From JAZKBN01 sp040388605 (lineage in GTDB: Bacteria; Bacteroidota; Bacteroidia; Cytophagales; Flexibacteraceae): 64,000 bases of DNA. Both the position numbers and the translations under genes were made by a program. Where the stretch lies: positions 8,643 through 72,642 of the forward strand of contig JAZKBN010000073.1 in NCBI GenBank assembly GCA_040388605.1, in the 5' to 3' direction. Each line of letters begins with the position of its first letter. Positions within the stretch are counted from its first letter, which is position 1. Below, one piece after another: positions 33,926 to 42,340 of the stretch. The notes below the pieces were generated by a model. The model ran no database searches. It was not told where the DNA came from and worked only from the letters and a program-made list of their open reading frames with translations.

Positions 33926-36598
33926 ATGCAAAATGAGCATCCCGATAACGGGACTGAACAAACACCCGGAAACGAATCAGGTAACAACAACGGCAACCAG
34001 GATAACCGGCTAACCGGTGTTTTGCCCGTTTCGGGCCTGTACGAATCATGGTTTCTTGACTATGCCAGCTATACCATTCTTGAGCGTGCCGTACCATCGC
34101 TTGAAGACGGGCTGAAGCCTGTTCAGCGACGCATTATGCACGCCATGAAAGAAATGGACGACGGCAGGTACAACAAGGTGGCCAACATCATTGGCCAGAC
34201 CATGCAGTACCACCCGCATGGCGATGCCTCAATTGCTGATGCCATAGTTAACCTCGGCCAAAAAGACCTGCTCATAGATTGCCAGGGCAACTGGGGCGAT
34301 CACCGCACCGGCGACCGAGCCGCAGCTCCCCGTTACATTGAAGCCCGCCCAAGCAAGTTTGCGCTTGATATTCTTTATAATCCCCAAACCACCGTTTGGC
34401 AGTCGAGCTACGACGGCCGGAAGAAGGAGCCGCTTACACTCCCTGTAAAATTCCCACTCCTGCTTGCCCAGGGTGTCGATGGTATTGCGGTGGGCCTTGC
34501 CACTAAGGTAATGCCCCATAATTTCATAGAGCTTATTGAAGCTTCTATTGATCACCTTTATGGCCGCCCGGTAAATCTGGTACCTGATTTCCCTACAGGT
34601 GGCTATGTTGATGCCGGCAATTACCGCGAGGGCATGCGCGGTGGCAAAGTTCGCATACGTGCTAAAATTGAGGAGATAGATAAAAAGACCCTTGTAATTC
34701 GCGAGATTCCTTATTCCACCACCACAACATCGCTCATGGAGTCTATTGTGAAGGCGGGTGAAACAGGCAAAATCAAGATTAAGAAAGTTACAGATAACAC
34801 GGCCAAAGATGTAGAGATACAAATTCAATTGGCCCCCGGCGTAAGTCCTGATATTACCATTGATGCCCTCTATGCCTTTACCGAATGCGAGGTAAGCCTG
34901 AGCCCCAATGCCTGTATCATTTTTGCCGATAAGCCAAGGTTCGTTTCAATAAATGAGATCCTGCGCCTTTGCACCGACCAGACCAAGGAGCTGCTCCGCC
35001 AGGAATTGGAAATTAAAAAGGCCGAGCTCCTCGAAAAAATCCTGTTCAGCTCCCTCGAAAAAATATTCATTGAAAACCGCATTTACCGCGATATAGAGGA
35101 ATGCGAAACATGGGAAGCCGTAATTACCACCATTGACAAAGGTCTTGAACCCTTCAAGCCCCAATTCTACCGCGTAATTACTACCGAAGACATTACCAAG
35201 CTTACTGAAATTCGCATTAAGCGTATTTCTAAGTTCGATGCCTTCCGTGCCGATGAGCATATTCGCAGCCTGAACGACGAGCTTACAGAAACCCTGCATC
35301 ACCTGGAGCACCTACGCGATTGGACCATTAAGTTCTTCCGCGACCTGCTCAAAAAATACGGCAAGGGCCGCGAGCGCAAAACTGAAATACGCGCATTCGA
35401 TAAAATTGCCACCGCCGTTGTGGCCGCCGATAACCAAAAGCTGTACGTTAATTACGCCGACGGCTTCATAGGCTTCGGCATTAAGAAAGACGAGTACATC
35501 TGCGATTGTAACGATCTTGATGATGTTATCATCTTCCGCCGCGATGGTAATTTCAAGGTAGTTAAAATAGGAGAAAAAGTTTTTGTCGGTAAAGACCTTA
35601 TCCACGTAGGCGTTTTCCGCAAAACCGATGAACGTCAGGTTTATAACATGACCTATCTCGACGGTGAAACCGGCTTCACTTATGTAAAACGCTTCCAGGT
35701 TCTGGGTGTTACGCGTGATAAAGATTATGATCTTACCAAGGGAGCCAAGGGCAGCAAGGTTACCTATTTCAGCGCCAACCCCAATGGTGAGGCCGAGGTA
35801 ATAAATATACAGCTAAGCCAGGGCGCCACCGCCAAAATCAAGAATTTCGACTACAACTTCGCCGGTATAGATATAAAGGGCCGTGCATCGCAGGGCAATA
35901 TTTTAACCCGTTACGTTGTTAAGAAGATAATATTCAAATCTGCCGGCGTTAGCACCTTAGGCGGGCTGAGCATTTGGTTCGATGAAACCATAGGTCGCCT
36001 CAATACTGATGCCCGCGGAACCCTGTTGGGTAATTTTGAAGGCTCCGATAATATTATCGTTATCAGGAAAGACGGCACCTACGAGCTTACCTCCTTCGAG
36101 GTTACCAACCGTTATGAGCAGGACCAATTGCTCTACATCAGCCGTTTTGATCGTGAGGCTGTCTACACTGCCGTTTACATGGAAGGCGAAAGCAAAATGC
36201 ACTATGTAAAGCGGTTTAAGATAGATACCCTTACTGCCAACAAGCGTTTCCCGCTGATTCCCGATACCAAGGGCAGCCAACTGCTTCTGGCCTCCGGCGA
36301 CCCTGACCCTGTATTTGAATTAAAGCTGCGCCGCGATAAAAAGGCCCCTGAAGAAACCCTGAAAGTACATGCCAATGAGCAAACGGAAGTAAAAGGCCGA
36401 ACAGCTTTAGGAAGTAAAATTCTTGCAGGTATTTTAACTTCAATAAAATGGCTCAGCCCGTTAAAGCCACAAAAGCCTGCCTCAATCCCCGTTATTCCGC
36501 AATCCGCAGCCGAGTCAAAGTCTGAGAATGCTGAAGTGCGACCTGAAGCCAAACCGGCTAAACCCGCTGAATCAGATTTTGGATCCTTGTTTTCGTAA
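33926..36598 (+). CDS. parC: DNA topoisomerase IV subunit A
   Basis: 890 residues from ATG 33926 (a TTG at 33905 is also in frame). It is the breakage-reunion subunit of a type IIA topoisomerase: the conserved opening YASYTILERAVPSLEDGLKP, HPHGDASI, and the catalytic tyrosine in AAAPRYIEARPS (Tyr137). The C-terminal beta-pinwheel repeats lack a clear GyrA box (QRRGGRG), which, with the divergent APRYIE active site, points to ParC rather than GyrA. The last ~45 residues are a Lys/Pro/Ala/Glu-rich tail. The subunit B gene is not in this window. A terminator follows. Confidence 0.88.
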   Translation: MQNEHPDNGTEQTPGNESGNNNGNQDNRLTGVLPVSGLYESWFLDYASYTILERAVPSLEDGLKPVQRRIMHAMKEMDDGRYNKVANIIGQTMQYHPHGDASIADAIVNLGQKDLLIDCQGNWGDHRTGDRAAAPRYIEARPSKFALDILYNPQTTVWQSSYDGRKKEPLTLPVKFPLLLAQGVDGIAVGLATKVMPHNFIELIEASIDHLYGRPVNLVPDFPTGGYVDAGNYREGMRGGKVRIRAKIEEIDKKTLVIREIPYSTTTTSLMESIVKAGETGKIKIKKVTDNTAKDVEIQIQLAPGVSPDITIDALYAFTECEVSLSPNACIIFADKPRFVSINEILRLCTDQTKELLRQELEIKKAELLEKILFSSLEKIFIENRIYRDIEECETWEAVITTIDKGLEPFKPQFYRVITTEDITKLTEIRIKRISKFDAFRADEHIRSLNDELTETLHHLEHLRDWTIKFFRDLLKKYGKGRERKTEIRAFDKIATAVVAADNQKLYVNYADGFIGFGIKKDEYICDCNDLDDVIIFRRDGNFKVVKIGEKVFVGKDLIHVGVFRKTDERQVYNMTYLDGETGFTYVKRFQVLGVTRDKDYDLTKGAKGSKVTYFSANPNGEAEVINIQLSQGATAKIKNFDYNFAGIDIKGRASQGNILTRYVVKKIIFKSAGVSTLGGLSIWFDETIGRLNTDARGTLLGNFEGSDNIIVIRKDGTYELTSFEVTNRYEQDQLLYISRFDREAVYTAVYMEGESKMHYVKRFKIDTLTANKRFPLIPDTKGSQLLLASGDPDPVFELKLRRDKKAPEETLKVHANEQTEVKGRTALGSKILAGILTSIKWLSPLKPQKPASIPVIPQSAAESKSENAEVRPEAKPAKPAESDFGSLFS

Positions 36599-36671
36599 CC
36601 GGTGAAAATTAATGTCAGGATATTAAAATGCATCCTGCAATAATTAAGTTCCCGGTTCATTAATCAATTAC

Positions 36672-36709
36672 ACGGGCTCAATTCATTTCAAAATGGATTG
36701 AGCCCGTTT
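36672..36709 (+). terminator. Intrinsic terminator after parC
   Basis: ACGGGCTCAATTCATTT pairs with AAATGGATTGAGCCCGT (one mismatch or G-T) and is followed by TTTC. It lies 74 bases after the parC stop and 15 bases before the start of the CDF transporter gene. Confidence 0.85.
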
Positions 36710-36723
36710 CTATCACCATACAA

Positions 36724-37641
36724 TTGTCAAAAGAACCGGTCCCTTATAATCCTGATCCATTCATTACGCCTCGCACTGCCTCAGAAACCGGTATGCGCAG
36801 CACTGTGTTCGGCATACTTGTAAACCTTGTGCTCGTATGTGTTAAAGGCGCTGCAGGGGTAATAGGCCATAGCTACGCCCTGACCGCCGACGCAATTGAA
36901 TCAGGAGCCGATGTATTCAGCTCGCTGATAGTTTGGTACGGACTAAAAATTGCCGGCAAAGCCCCTGACCATAACCACCCTTATGGCCACGGCAAAGCAG
37001 AGCCACTAGCTGCAGCTGCCGTTGGTTTCTTCCTGGCTTTGGCCGCCGGTGTGATTGCCACAGAAAGCATCAGGAATATTTTAACCCCTCACCGCAACCC
37101 GGAATCTTTTACACTTTGGGTCTTGTCCGGAACCGTGGGTATTAAGGTGGTAATTTTTATGTACACGCATAAAACCGGCAAAAACATTGGCAGCACGGCC
37201 GTTAAAGCCGATGCCATGCACCATTTCAGCGATGCTTTAACCTCGCTTATGGCCTTTTTCGGTATTTCTATTGCCCTAATCGGCGGGGCAGGGTATGAAA
37301 GTGCCGACGATTGGGCAGCCCTGGCTGCTTCGGGCGTTATACTTTATAACAGCTGGAAAACCATTTGGCCGGCCTTACGCGAAATTATGGACGAGGCCCC
37401 TGATAAAGATACTGAAAAAGTAGTCAGGCAGGTTGCCGCCCATGTGCCGGGTGTAATTGATCTTGAAAAGTGTTTTGTCCGTAAATCCGGTCTCGATTTT
37501 TATGTTGATTTGCATGTGCACGTAAACGGCTCAATAACTGTTTACGAAGGTCATGATATTGCCCACAGGGTAAAAGAGGCGGTAATGGCTGCCCAGGGAA
37601 ATATACGTGATGTGCTTGTGCATGTAGAGCCTGCAGAATAG
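36724..37641 (+). CDS. Cation diffusion facilitator (CDF) metal efflux transporter
   Basis: 305 residues with about six membrane segments and a C-terminal cytoplasmic domain. It moves a divalent cation (Zn2+, Fe2+, Co2+ or Mn2+) out of the cytosol in exchange for protons. Metal-site residues are ADAIESGAD (Asp56, Asp63) in TM2 and DAMHHFSDAL (Asp163, His166, Asp170) in TM5, plus the His-rich HNHPYGHGKAE loop after TM2. The start is a TTG at 36724; the next ATG (36793) would trim the N-terminal tail to almost nothing before TM1. Metal specificity cannot be read from the sequence. Confidence 0.92.
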   Translation: MSKEPVPYNPDPFITPRTASETGMRSTVFGILVNLVLVCVKGAAGVIGHSYALTADAIESGADVFSSLIVWYGLKIAGKAPDHNHPYGHGKAEPLAAAAVGFFLALAAGVIATESIRNILTPHRNPESFTLWVLSGTVGIKVVIFMYTHKTGKNIGSTAVKADAMHHFSDALTSLMAFFGISIALIGGAGYESADDWAALAASGVILYNSWKTIWPALREIMDEAPDKDTEKVVRQVAAHVPGVIDLEKCFVRKSGLDFYVDLHVHVNGSITVYEGHDIAHRVKEAVMAAQGNIRDVLVHVEPAE

Positions 37642-37677
37642 TGCAAGCTGAAATCAGTCGGCAAATAAAGTCAAAAG

Positions 37678-37812
37678 CTAAAAGGCTCTTTCCACTTGTT
37701 TTTTTCGTTTGCCGGGCATTTCGGTTCTTCGACACATATCAAGTGTAACAGCAATAACGCCTGCCAGGAAAACGAGTGAAATAATGAGTTTTATTTTTTT
37801 ATCGCGGGCCAT
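37678..37812 (-). CDS. Small single-pass membrane protein, 44 residues
   Basis: A minus-strand frame starting with ATG at 37812 and ending with TAG at 37678. The protein begins MARDKKIKLIISLVFLAG, giving a positively charged N-terminus, then one membrane helix (residues ~8-25), then a short basic tail with CRRTEMPGKRKKQVERAF. Charge layout, the helix and a perfect -7 word (TATATTTG on the minus strand, 37844-37851) 32 bases upstream all favour a real gene. It runs convergent to the CDF transporter, 36 bases apart. Function unknown. Confidence 0.6.
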   Translation of the reverse strand: MARDKKIKLIISLVFLAGVIAVTLDMCRRTEMPGKRKKQVERAF

Positions 37813-37843
37813 TTTTGATAAAGCAAATTGGGGGAAAAGTCTG

Positions 37844-37851
37844 CAAATATA
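37844..37851 (-). promoter_or_regulatory. Candidate -7 element for the small membrane-protein gene
   Basis: TATATTTG on the minus strand, an exact TAnnTTTG match, 32 bases before the ATG at 37812. No matching TTTG is found at -33. Confidence 0.4.
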
Positions 37852-37949
37852 TAGTTGTCCATGAATAGAGCGTGTAATTTTATCCGACTTAGCTTTAAGC
37901 CTGTTTTTATTGAATATTCGATTTCAAAAGTTATTGACGAATACCTAAA

Positions 37950-38355
37950 GTCATTAGCACTTTTCAGGGTCTGCACCCAAACGGAGTGAACAAGACCAAG
38001 AAAAAAAACTAAGGCTGAAGGCCAAAAATGGTTCGTTGGGTCTTTTCAGGGCTGAACCTGTGCCGCGCCGGGCGACTGAAGGTCGAGGCGAAGCCGAGCC
38101 CAAGCTGCGCATAATGCCTTGAAAAGCCAGCCCGCCGGCAACTGAGGCCCATTCAGGATCAGGAGCAATGCCGCTTACTGGCGTTGGAAAACCTCCGTTC
38201 ATACCCCGTTTTGGACATTGAGGCTGTAGGGCGGGCTAAGGCCCGAGTCTGCGAAGCAGACGTCCCGGCAGGATCACGGCCGAAACACAGTATAGACAGA
38301 CCCGCACCGGCCTGAGGTTCATAGCCACACGGAAACTCAACATCCCACTGAAACC
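37950..38355. ncRNA. GC-rich, hairpin-dense intergenic element of unknown nature
   Basis: About 400 bases that differ sharply in composition from the AT-rich DNA on both sides. They are full of short hairpins with GAA or TGAA/TAAG loops: GGC-TGAA-GGCC near 38013; a three-way junction at about 38080-38101 (outer GGGC/GCCC enclosing GAC-TGAA-GGTC and GGC-GAA-GCC); CGGGC-TAAG-GCCCG at 38232-38245; and GTCTGC-GAA-GCAGAC at 38247-38261. Minus-strand frames of 70-82 codons run through it but look like translation of a repeat. It could be a multi-copy intergenic repeat or a structured RNA. An AACC tandem run (about 38352-38369) follows. Confidence 0.4.
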
Positions 38356-38475
38356 AACCAACCAACCACACAACAATCTTTTCGGCCTTAAATTTGCAGC
38401 TTGGGCACCGGAATAAAGGCTAAAGGAAAATGTTTAAATACCTGCTCCCTTGCCATAGGTTGCCGAAATAGTTTA

Positions 38476-38483
38476 TAGCTTTG
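38476..38483 (+). promoter_or_regulatory. Candidate -7 element for hpt
   Basis: TAGCTTTG matches TAnnTTTG exactly, 52 bases before the hpt ATG. A TTG at 38450-38452 could be the -33 element, though the 23-base spacer is longer than usual. Confidence 0.5.
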
Positions 38484-38535
38484 TGCACGCAAATACCGCA
38501 GGGTATAAAGGCGCAGCTATTGTAAAGAAAGGAAT

Positions 38536-39102
38536 ATGATCCAGGTAAAAGACCGTCATTTCGAGGTGATGGTATCGGCAGAGCAGCTTCAGAAAGATAT
38601 TGCGGTGCTTGCCGCCCGCATTAATGAAGACTATGCGGGCAAGGAGCCTCTTTTTGTGGCTGTACTTAACGGTGCCTTTATGTTCACCGCCGATTTGCTC
38701 AAAATGGTTACAATTCCCTGCGAGGTTACTTTTGTTAAAGTAGCCAGCTACGAGGGTATGAGCAGCACCGGGCAGGTAGAAGAAATTCTTGGCCTTGAGG
38801 CAGATTTAACCAACCGCCATATTATTATCCTGGAAGATATTGTGGATACCGGGCTTACCATGACCGAGTTGCTGCGCAATCTTCGCGATTTCCGGCCTGC
38901 ATCTGTAGAGGTGGCAACCTTGTTGCTAAAGCCTGAATGCCTTAAATTTCCTTTGAGCATTAAATATGTGGCGCGTGAAATCCCGAATATATTTGTGCTT
39001 GGTTTCGGGCTTGATTACGACGGCTTCGGCCGCAACACCCGCGAATTATATTGCCTGGCTGCACCTGAAATAAAGGTGCAAAGCGAATTGAATATACTGT
39101 AA
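38536..39102 (+). CDS. hpt: Hypoxanthine phosphoribosyltransferase
   Basis: 188-residue purine-salvage enzyme joining hypoxanthine or guanine to PRPP. The PRPP-binding motif is IIILEDIVDTGLTM (Glu100, Asp101, Asp104), preceded by the flexible-loop region SYEGMSSTGQ and the N-terminal LNGAFMFTADL; the C-terminal VLGFGLDYD closes the purine site. Cytoplasmic. It is followed by adk on the same strand, the usual order in Bacteroidota, where obg often comes next but does not here. Confidence 0.95.
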   Translation: MIQVKDRHFEVMVSAEQLQKDIAVLAARINEDYAGKEPLFVAVLNGAFMFTADLLKMVTIPCEVTFVKVASYEGMSSTGQVEEILGLEADLTNRHIIILEDIVDTGLTMTELLRNLRDFRPASVEVATLLLKPECLKFPLSIKYVAREIPNIFVLGFGLDYDGFGRNTRELYCLAAPEIKVQSELNIL

Positions 39103-39230
39103 TTAAATGCTTATACCGGTCAGGGTGCAGGTTTTATAACAGGCATCTGGCGGTTATTGCAAAAGAAATAATATAAATGCGGGCTTTCTTTAGCCGGCAA
39201 TCTTTCCGTCTTCGGGCGAATAAATTATAC

Positions 39231-39809
39231 ATGCTGAACATCGTACTGTTCGGGCCTCCGGGCGCCGGCAAGGGCACCCAAAGCGCCCGTATCATTGATA
39301 AGTACAACCTAATTCACCTGAGCACCGGCGATTTGCTGCGTTCTGAAATTGCTGCCGGCACCCCTTTGGGCACCGAGGCAAAAAAGCTCATGGACAACGG
39401 TATCCTGGTGCCCGATGAAGTTGTTATTGGTATGATAGACAGCCGCCTGAAAGCCAACCCTGAGGCAGGTGGTTTTATATTCGACGGTTTCCCACGTACT
39501 GTTCCCCAAGCCGCGGCCCTTGACAGGTTGCTTGAGTCAAACGGAACCTCGGTAACCGCTATGGTTGCACTTGAGGTTTCTGAGGAAGAGCTTGTAAAAA
39601 GGCTGCTTAACCGTGGCGCAACTTCCGGCCGGCCCGACGACAGCAACGAGGAGCTGATTCAAAAGCGTGTTCAGGAATACAACAACAAAACCGCCCCTGT
39701 TGCAGGCTATTATACCACTCAGGGTAAATTTTCTTCAGTTAACGGCATCGGAGATATAGATTCCATTTTCAACGGAATTTGCAATGCCATTGAAAGCAGC
39801 AAAGTATAA
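39231..39809 (+). CDS. adk: Adenylate kinase
   Basis: 192 residues from ATG 39231, where the family begins (MLNIVLFGPPGAGKGTQ); an in-frame ATG at 39177 would add 18 unrelated residues. It interconverts AMP + ATP and 2 ADP. P-loop at residues 8-16, AMP-binding LSTGDLLR, DGFPRT and the lid arginines in KRLLNRGATSGRPDD. The lid is the short form without zinc cysteines. A terminator follows. Confidence 0.97.
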   Translation: MLNIVLFGPPGAGKGTQSARIIDKYNLIHLSTGDLLRSEIAAGTPLGTEAKKLMDNGILVPDEVVIGMIDSRLKANPEAGGFIFDGFPRTVPQAAALDRLLESNGTSVTAMVALEVSEEELVKRLLNRGATSGRPDDSNEELIQKRVQEYNNKTAPVAGYYTTQGKFSSVNGIGDIDSIFNGICNAIESSKV

Positions 39810-39886
39810 GGCTCAAAACCTTGTGTTTTAATTAATAAGACTATTGCCAACCGGGGTTTCTCCCCGAAATTATATCATTAATTAGC

Positions 39887-39920
39887 TGAGCACATCCCTT
39901 TATCGGGCCTGTGCTCTTTT
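39887..39920 (+). terminator. Intrinsic terminator after adk
   Basis: GAGCACA pairs with TGTGCTC, with an inner CC/GG pairing, followed by TTTT. A second small hairpin CGGGG-TTTCT-CCCCG lies just upstream at 39852-39866. Confidence 0.8.
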
Positions 39921-40029
39921 AATTTAGCAGCTAAGCTTCTTCAATTTCGCCGGCCGGAAATTGTGATATATTAGAAATTTGGCCCTTTGGTACATACTAT
40001 AACCATGATTCTAATTCAATTCAAGCAGG

Positions 40030-40968
40030 ATGCCTGAACAAACCGGGTCGACGCGCAGGCAGGTAGTAAAAGCCTATTTGGCTCTTGCTGCTGTCAGCAT
40101 TTTGTGGGGACTTACATTTGCCGGTATTATTGTGGCCATGGGCGAAAAGGGTGAAAAATTTCCGCCTTTCTTCCTCGCATGGCTCAGGCAGTTGCTTCCG
40201 GGAATGTTTGTAATGCTTTGGTGCATTCTGCAAAAGCAGAACCTGCCTTCCGGAAAAGTCTTTGTGCAGCTCATAGTAGCCGCATTGCTGATGCTGGTTT
40301 CAAGCAACGTGCTCATTACCTGGTCTTTGCTGTATATTCCTTCAGGTTTGGTGGGCCTGCTGTTTACCTTACTGCCCGGCTTCACATTATTTATTGAGGT
40401 GGTAATAACCCGTACCGTTCCCTTCAGATGGACGGGCCTTGCAGGCATTTCACTTGGCTTTGCAGGCTTATACGCTATATACCTGCAACACGAGGGCAGT
40501 ATGGATGAGCCCAATTATATTGCCGGTATAGGACTTACTATTCTTGCTGTATTAACATGGGCCGCCGGAACAATTTACGCCAAACGCCTGCCGGAAAAAC
40601 TCTCACCATGGCTTTCCACCGGAATTCAGCTGGTAATTACAGGCCTCTTCCTGCTTCCCATAAGTTATTTTACCGAAGACTGGACATTAGTAAACCCTGA
40701 TACTTCTTCCTGGATTGCTGTTATATTCCTGGTTATTTCAGATTCATTGCTTGCATATACGGCTTTCCTCTATGCCCTAAGGCACCTTTCAGGAACCGTA
40801 GTTTCATTGTATTCGTATATTAATACGCTCATTATTGTGCTGGTTGGTATATTGTACTTTCATGAGTACGCCGGGCCGCTTACAATAGCGGGTACAGCGC
40901 TTACTTTGGGCGGGGTGTACCTTGTTAACAAGGCGTACGGACTCAGTACCCAAAAGCCTGCTGCCTGA
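40030..40968 (+). CDS. EamA/DMT-superfamily permease
   Basis: 312-residue inner-membrane protein with ten predicted helices arranged as two EamA repeats (about 17-150 and 168-305). The first opens with AAVSILWGLTFAGI, and the second repeat includes SDSLLAYTAFLYALRHLSGT and YSYINTLIIVLVGILYF. Members export metabolites or amino acids; the substrate is not predictable. The gene is 62 bases upstream of the possible terpene-cyclase-like gene with no terminator between, so the two may be co-transcribed. Confidence 0.88.
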   Translation: MPEQTGSTRRQVVKAYLALAAVSILWGLTFAGIIVAMGEKGEKFPPFFLAWLRQLLPGMFVMLWCILQKQNLPSGKVFVQLIVAALLMLVSSNVLITWSLLYIPSGLVGLLFTLLPGFTLFIEVVITRTVPFRWTGLAGISLGFAGLYAIYLQHEGSMDEPNYIAGIGLTILAVLTWAAGTIYAKRLPEKLSPWLSTGIQLVITGLFLLPISYFTEDWTLVNPDTSSWIAVIFLVISDSLLAYTAFLYALRHLSGTVVSLYSYINTLIIVLVGILYFHEYAGPLTIAGTALTLGGVYLVNKAYGLSTQKPAA

Positions 40969-41030
40969 AATAATACAGGTTTAATTGACGACGGTAGATC
41001 CCGCCATTACATCGTATAAACTGAAAATCT

Positions 41031-42122
41031 ATGGAAAAAGCCATTAACCTGCTGAAGCAAATTGAAGCAATGCAATCTGCGGGTAATCGCTTTTTTCCTG
41101 CCGGCCTTTTCCCTGTTTGGCGCAAATCGCCCCTGCATTTAAAAGCCCGCCCTGATCCTGATTTTTTCCTGACCGCTTCTGTATTATTCACCCTGGATAA
41201 TATAATTGCCTGCCTCGACCACAAAGGCTCAGCGCATCTGCCTGAGGTTGAAGCCATAAGTGATCGCATCAGGATTCAGGCCTACCAGGCATACCCCTTG
41301 TTCCGTAACGCACATCCGGACGGCACTTTAACCTATAATTTCTGGCCCCGAAAGCCGGGTATGCACTTCCCTTTCGGCCTTATTTTCAGGCACCTGCAAT
41401 CAATTGCTATTCCTGATGATATAGATGATACTGCGCTGGCATTCTTAACCATGCCGCATACGCCCGCTGAAGCCCAACTGGTGCAGAACAAGCTGCAATT
41501 CCATGCCAATAAATACCGTAAAACAAATACAACAGCCTTATCCTTTTACCGAAATGAACCAATTCCTAATACATGGTTCGGTTCTAAAATGCTTATTGAG
41601 TTTGATGTTTGTGCCTTGCTGAACCTGTTGCACATGTGTTCACGCTACGGCTTGCCATGGGACGATCGTACAGCTGCGGCCCTGCGTTTTGTACGGTCTG
41701 TTTTGCTGCACAGTGAACATTTTAATTACCCTTTCATTTCCTCCCCGTACTATGCCGAGGCAGGCATAATATTATACCACTATGCCCGTTTTGCTGCCGA
41801 GTTTCCCGGGGTTTTAGGAGCAGATTGCCTTCAAAAAATTGAAAACGATTGCCGACATATTCTTTCAGCTGATTACCCTGAAGGCAGCCGACTTATGGCT
41901 TATATATCCCTTTCACGCCTTGGCCTGTATGCTGAAAGACCTTCCGTAGACGAAGATGCATTTATTTCAGGTTTTAGCTTTTCAGTGGCCGGCTGGCTGT
42001 CGGCTTTTGAAGGCAAACGCATTCGCCGCCTCGCTGAGAAGCCTTTTTTACAATTCCGTTTTTTTTGTCCGGCTTTTTCCTTGGCCTTGCTTGCTGAAGC
42101 TGAAGTCTATGCCGTAAAGTAG
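41031..42122 (+). CDS. Uncharacterised protein with class II terpene-cyclase-like DIDDTA motif
   Basis: 363-residue protein without signal peptide. The sequence IPDDIDDTALAF contains D130-I-D132-D133-T134-A135, the DxDDTA acid motif of class II terpene/triterpene cyclases (squalene-hopene type). Around it are Trp/Tyr/Phe-rich helices (TYNFWPRKPGMHFPFG, PNTWFGSKMLIEFDVCALLN) suggesting an alpha-barrel (toroid). At 363 residues it is much shorter than squalene-hopene cyclases (about 630) and would hold only one barrel domain. I recognise no closer family, so function is unknown; a chance motif in another alpha-toroid family remains possible. Upstream neighbour is a DMT permease. Confidence 0.65.
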   Translation: MEKAINLLKQIEAMQSAGNRFFPAGLFPVWRKSPLHLKARPDPDFFLTASVLFTLDNIIACLDHKGSAHLPEVEAISDRIRIQAYQAYPLFRNAHPDGTLTYNFWPRKPGMHFPFGLIFRHLQSIAIPDDIDDTALAFLTMPHTPAEAQLVQNKLQFHANKYRKTNTTALSFYRNEPIPNTWFGSKMLIEFDVCALLNLLHMCSRYGLPWDDRTAAALRFVRSVLLHSEHFNYPFISSPYYAEAGIILYHYARFAAEFPGVLGADCLQKIENDCRHILSADYPEGSRLMAYISLSRLGLYAERPSVDEDAFISGFSFSVAGWLSAFEGKRIRRLAEKPFLQFRFFCPAFSLALLAEAEVYAVK

Positions 42123-42276
42123 GGTAATTTCAACTATTAAAATTAGGCTCTGCATGCTGGCTGCCCCTTATGACTTACCGTCAAAGCCCGAATTCAAGAT
42201 TAGTCGTTGATGTGCAAGCCAATGAAATACAAAAAAATCAATAGTTAATTGCCCTTAAAGTAGCATATATAACAAG

Positions 42277-42313
42277 AAAGCAGCATGAATCAGAATCCGA
42301 TTCATGCTGCTTT
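42277..42313. terminator. Bidirectional terminator between convergent genes
   Basis: AAAGCAGCATGAATC pairs perfectly (15 bp) with GATTCATGCTGCTTT around a 7-base loop. It lies between the DIDDTA protein gene (plus) and the polysaccharide polymerase gene (minus). Confidence 0.85.
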
Positions 42314-42340
42314 AAATTAGAAAGCTATGCGGGTTAAAAG

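Noticed and set aside
34229..34828. 199-codon antisense frame inside parC
   Set aside because: The plus-strand frame is an unmistakable topoisomerase subunit; the antisense product has no recognisable feature.
38352..38369. AACC tandem run as a possible CRISPR or satellite array
   Set aside because: Only about four units of four bases, no spacers; a simple microsatellite.
37954..38371. Two minus-strand frames of 82 and 70 codons in the GC-rich element
   Set aside because: They run through hairpins of a probable non-coding repeat; open frames result from high GC. Recorded as an element instead.
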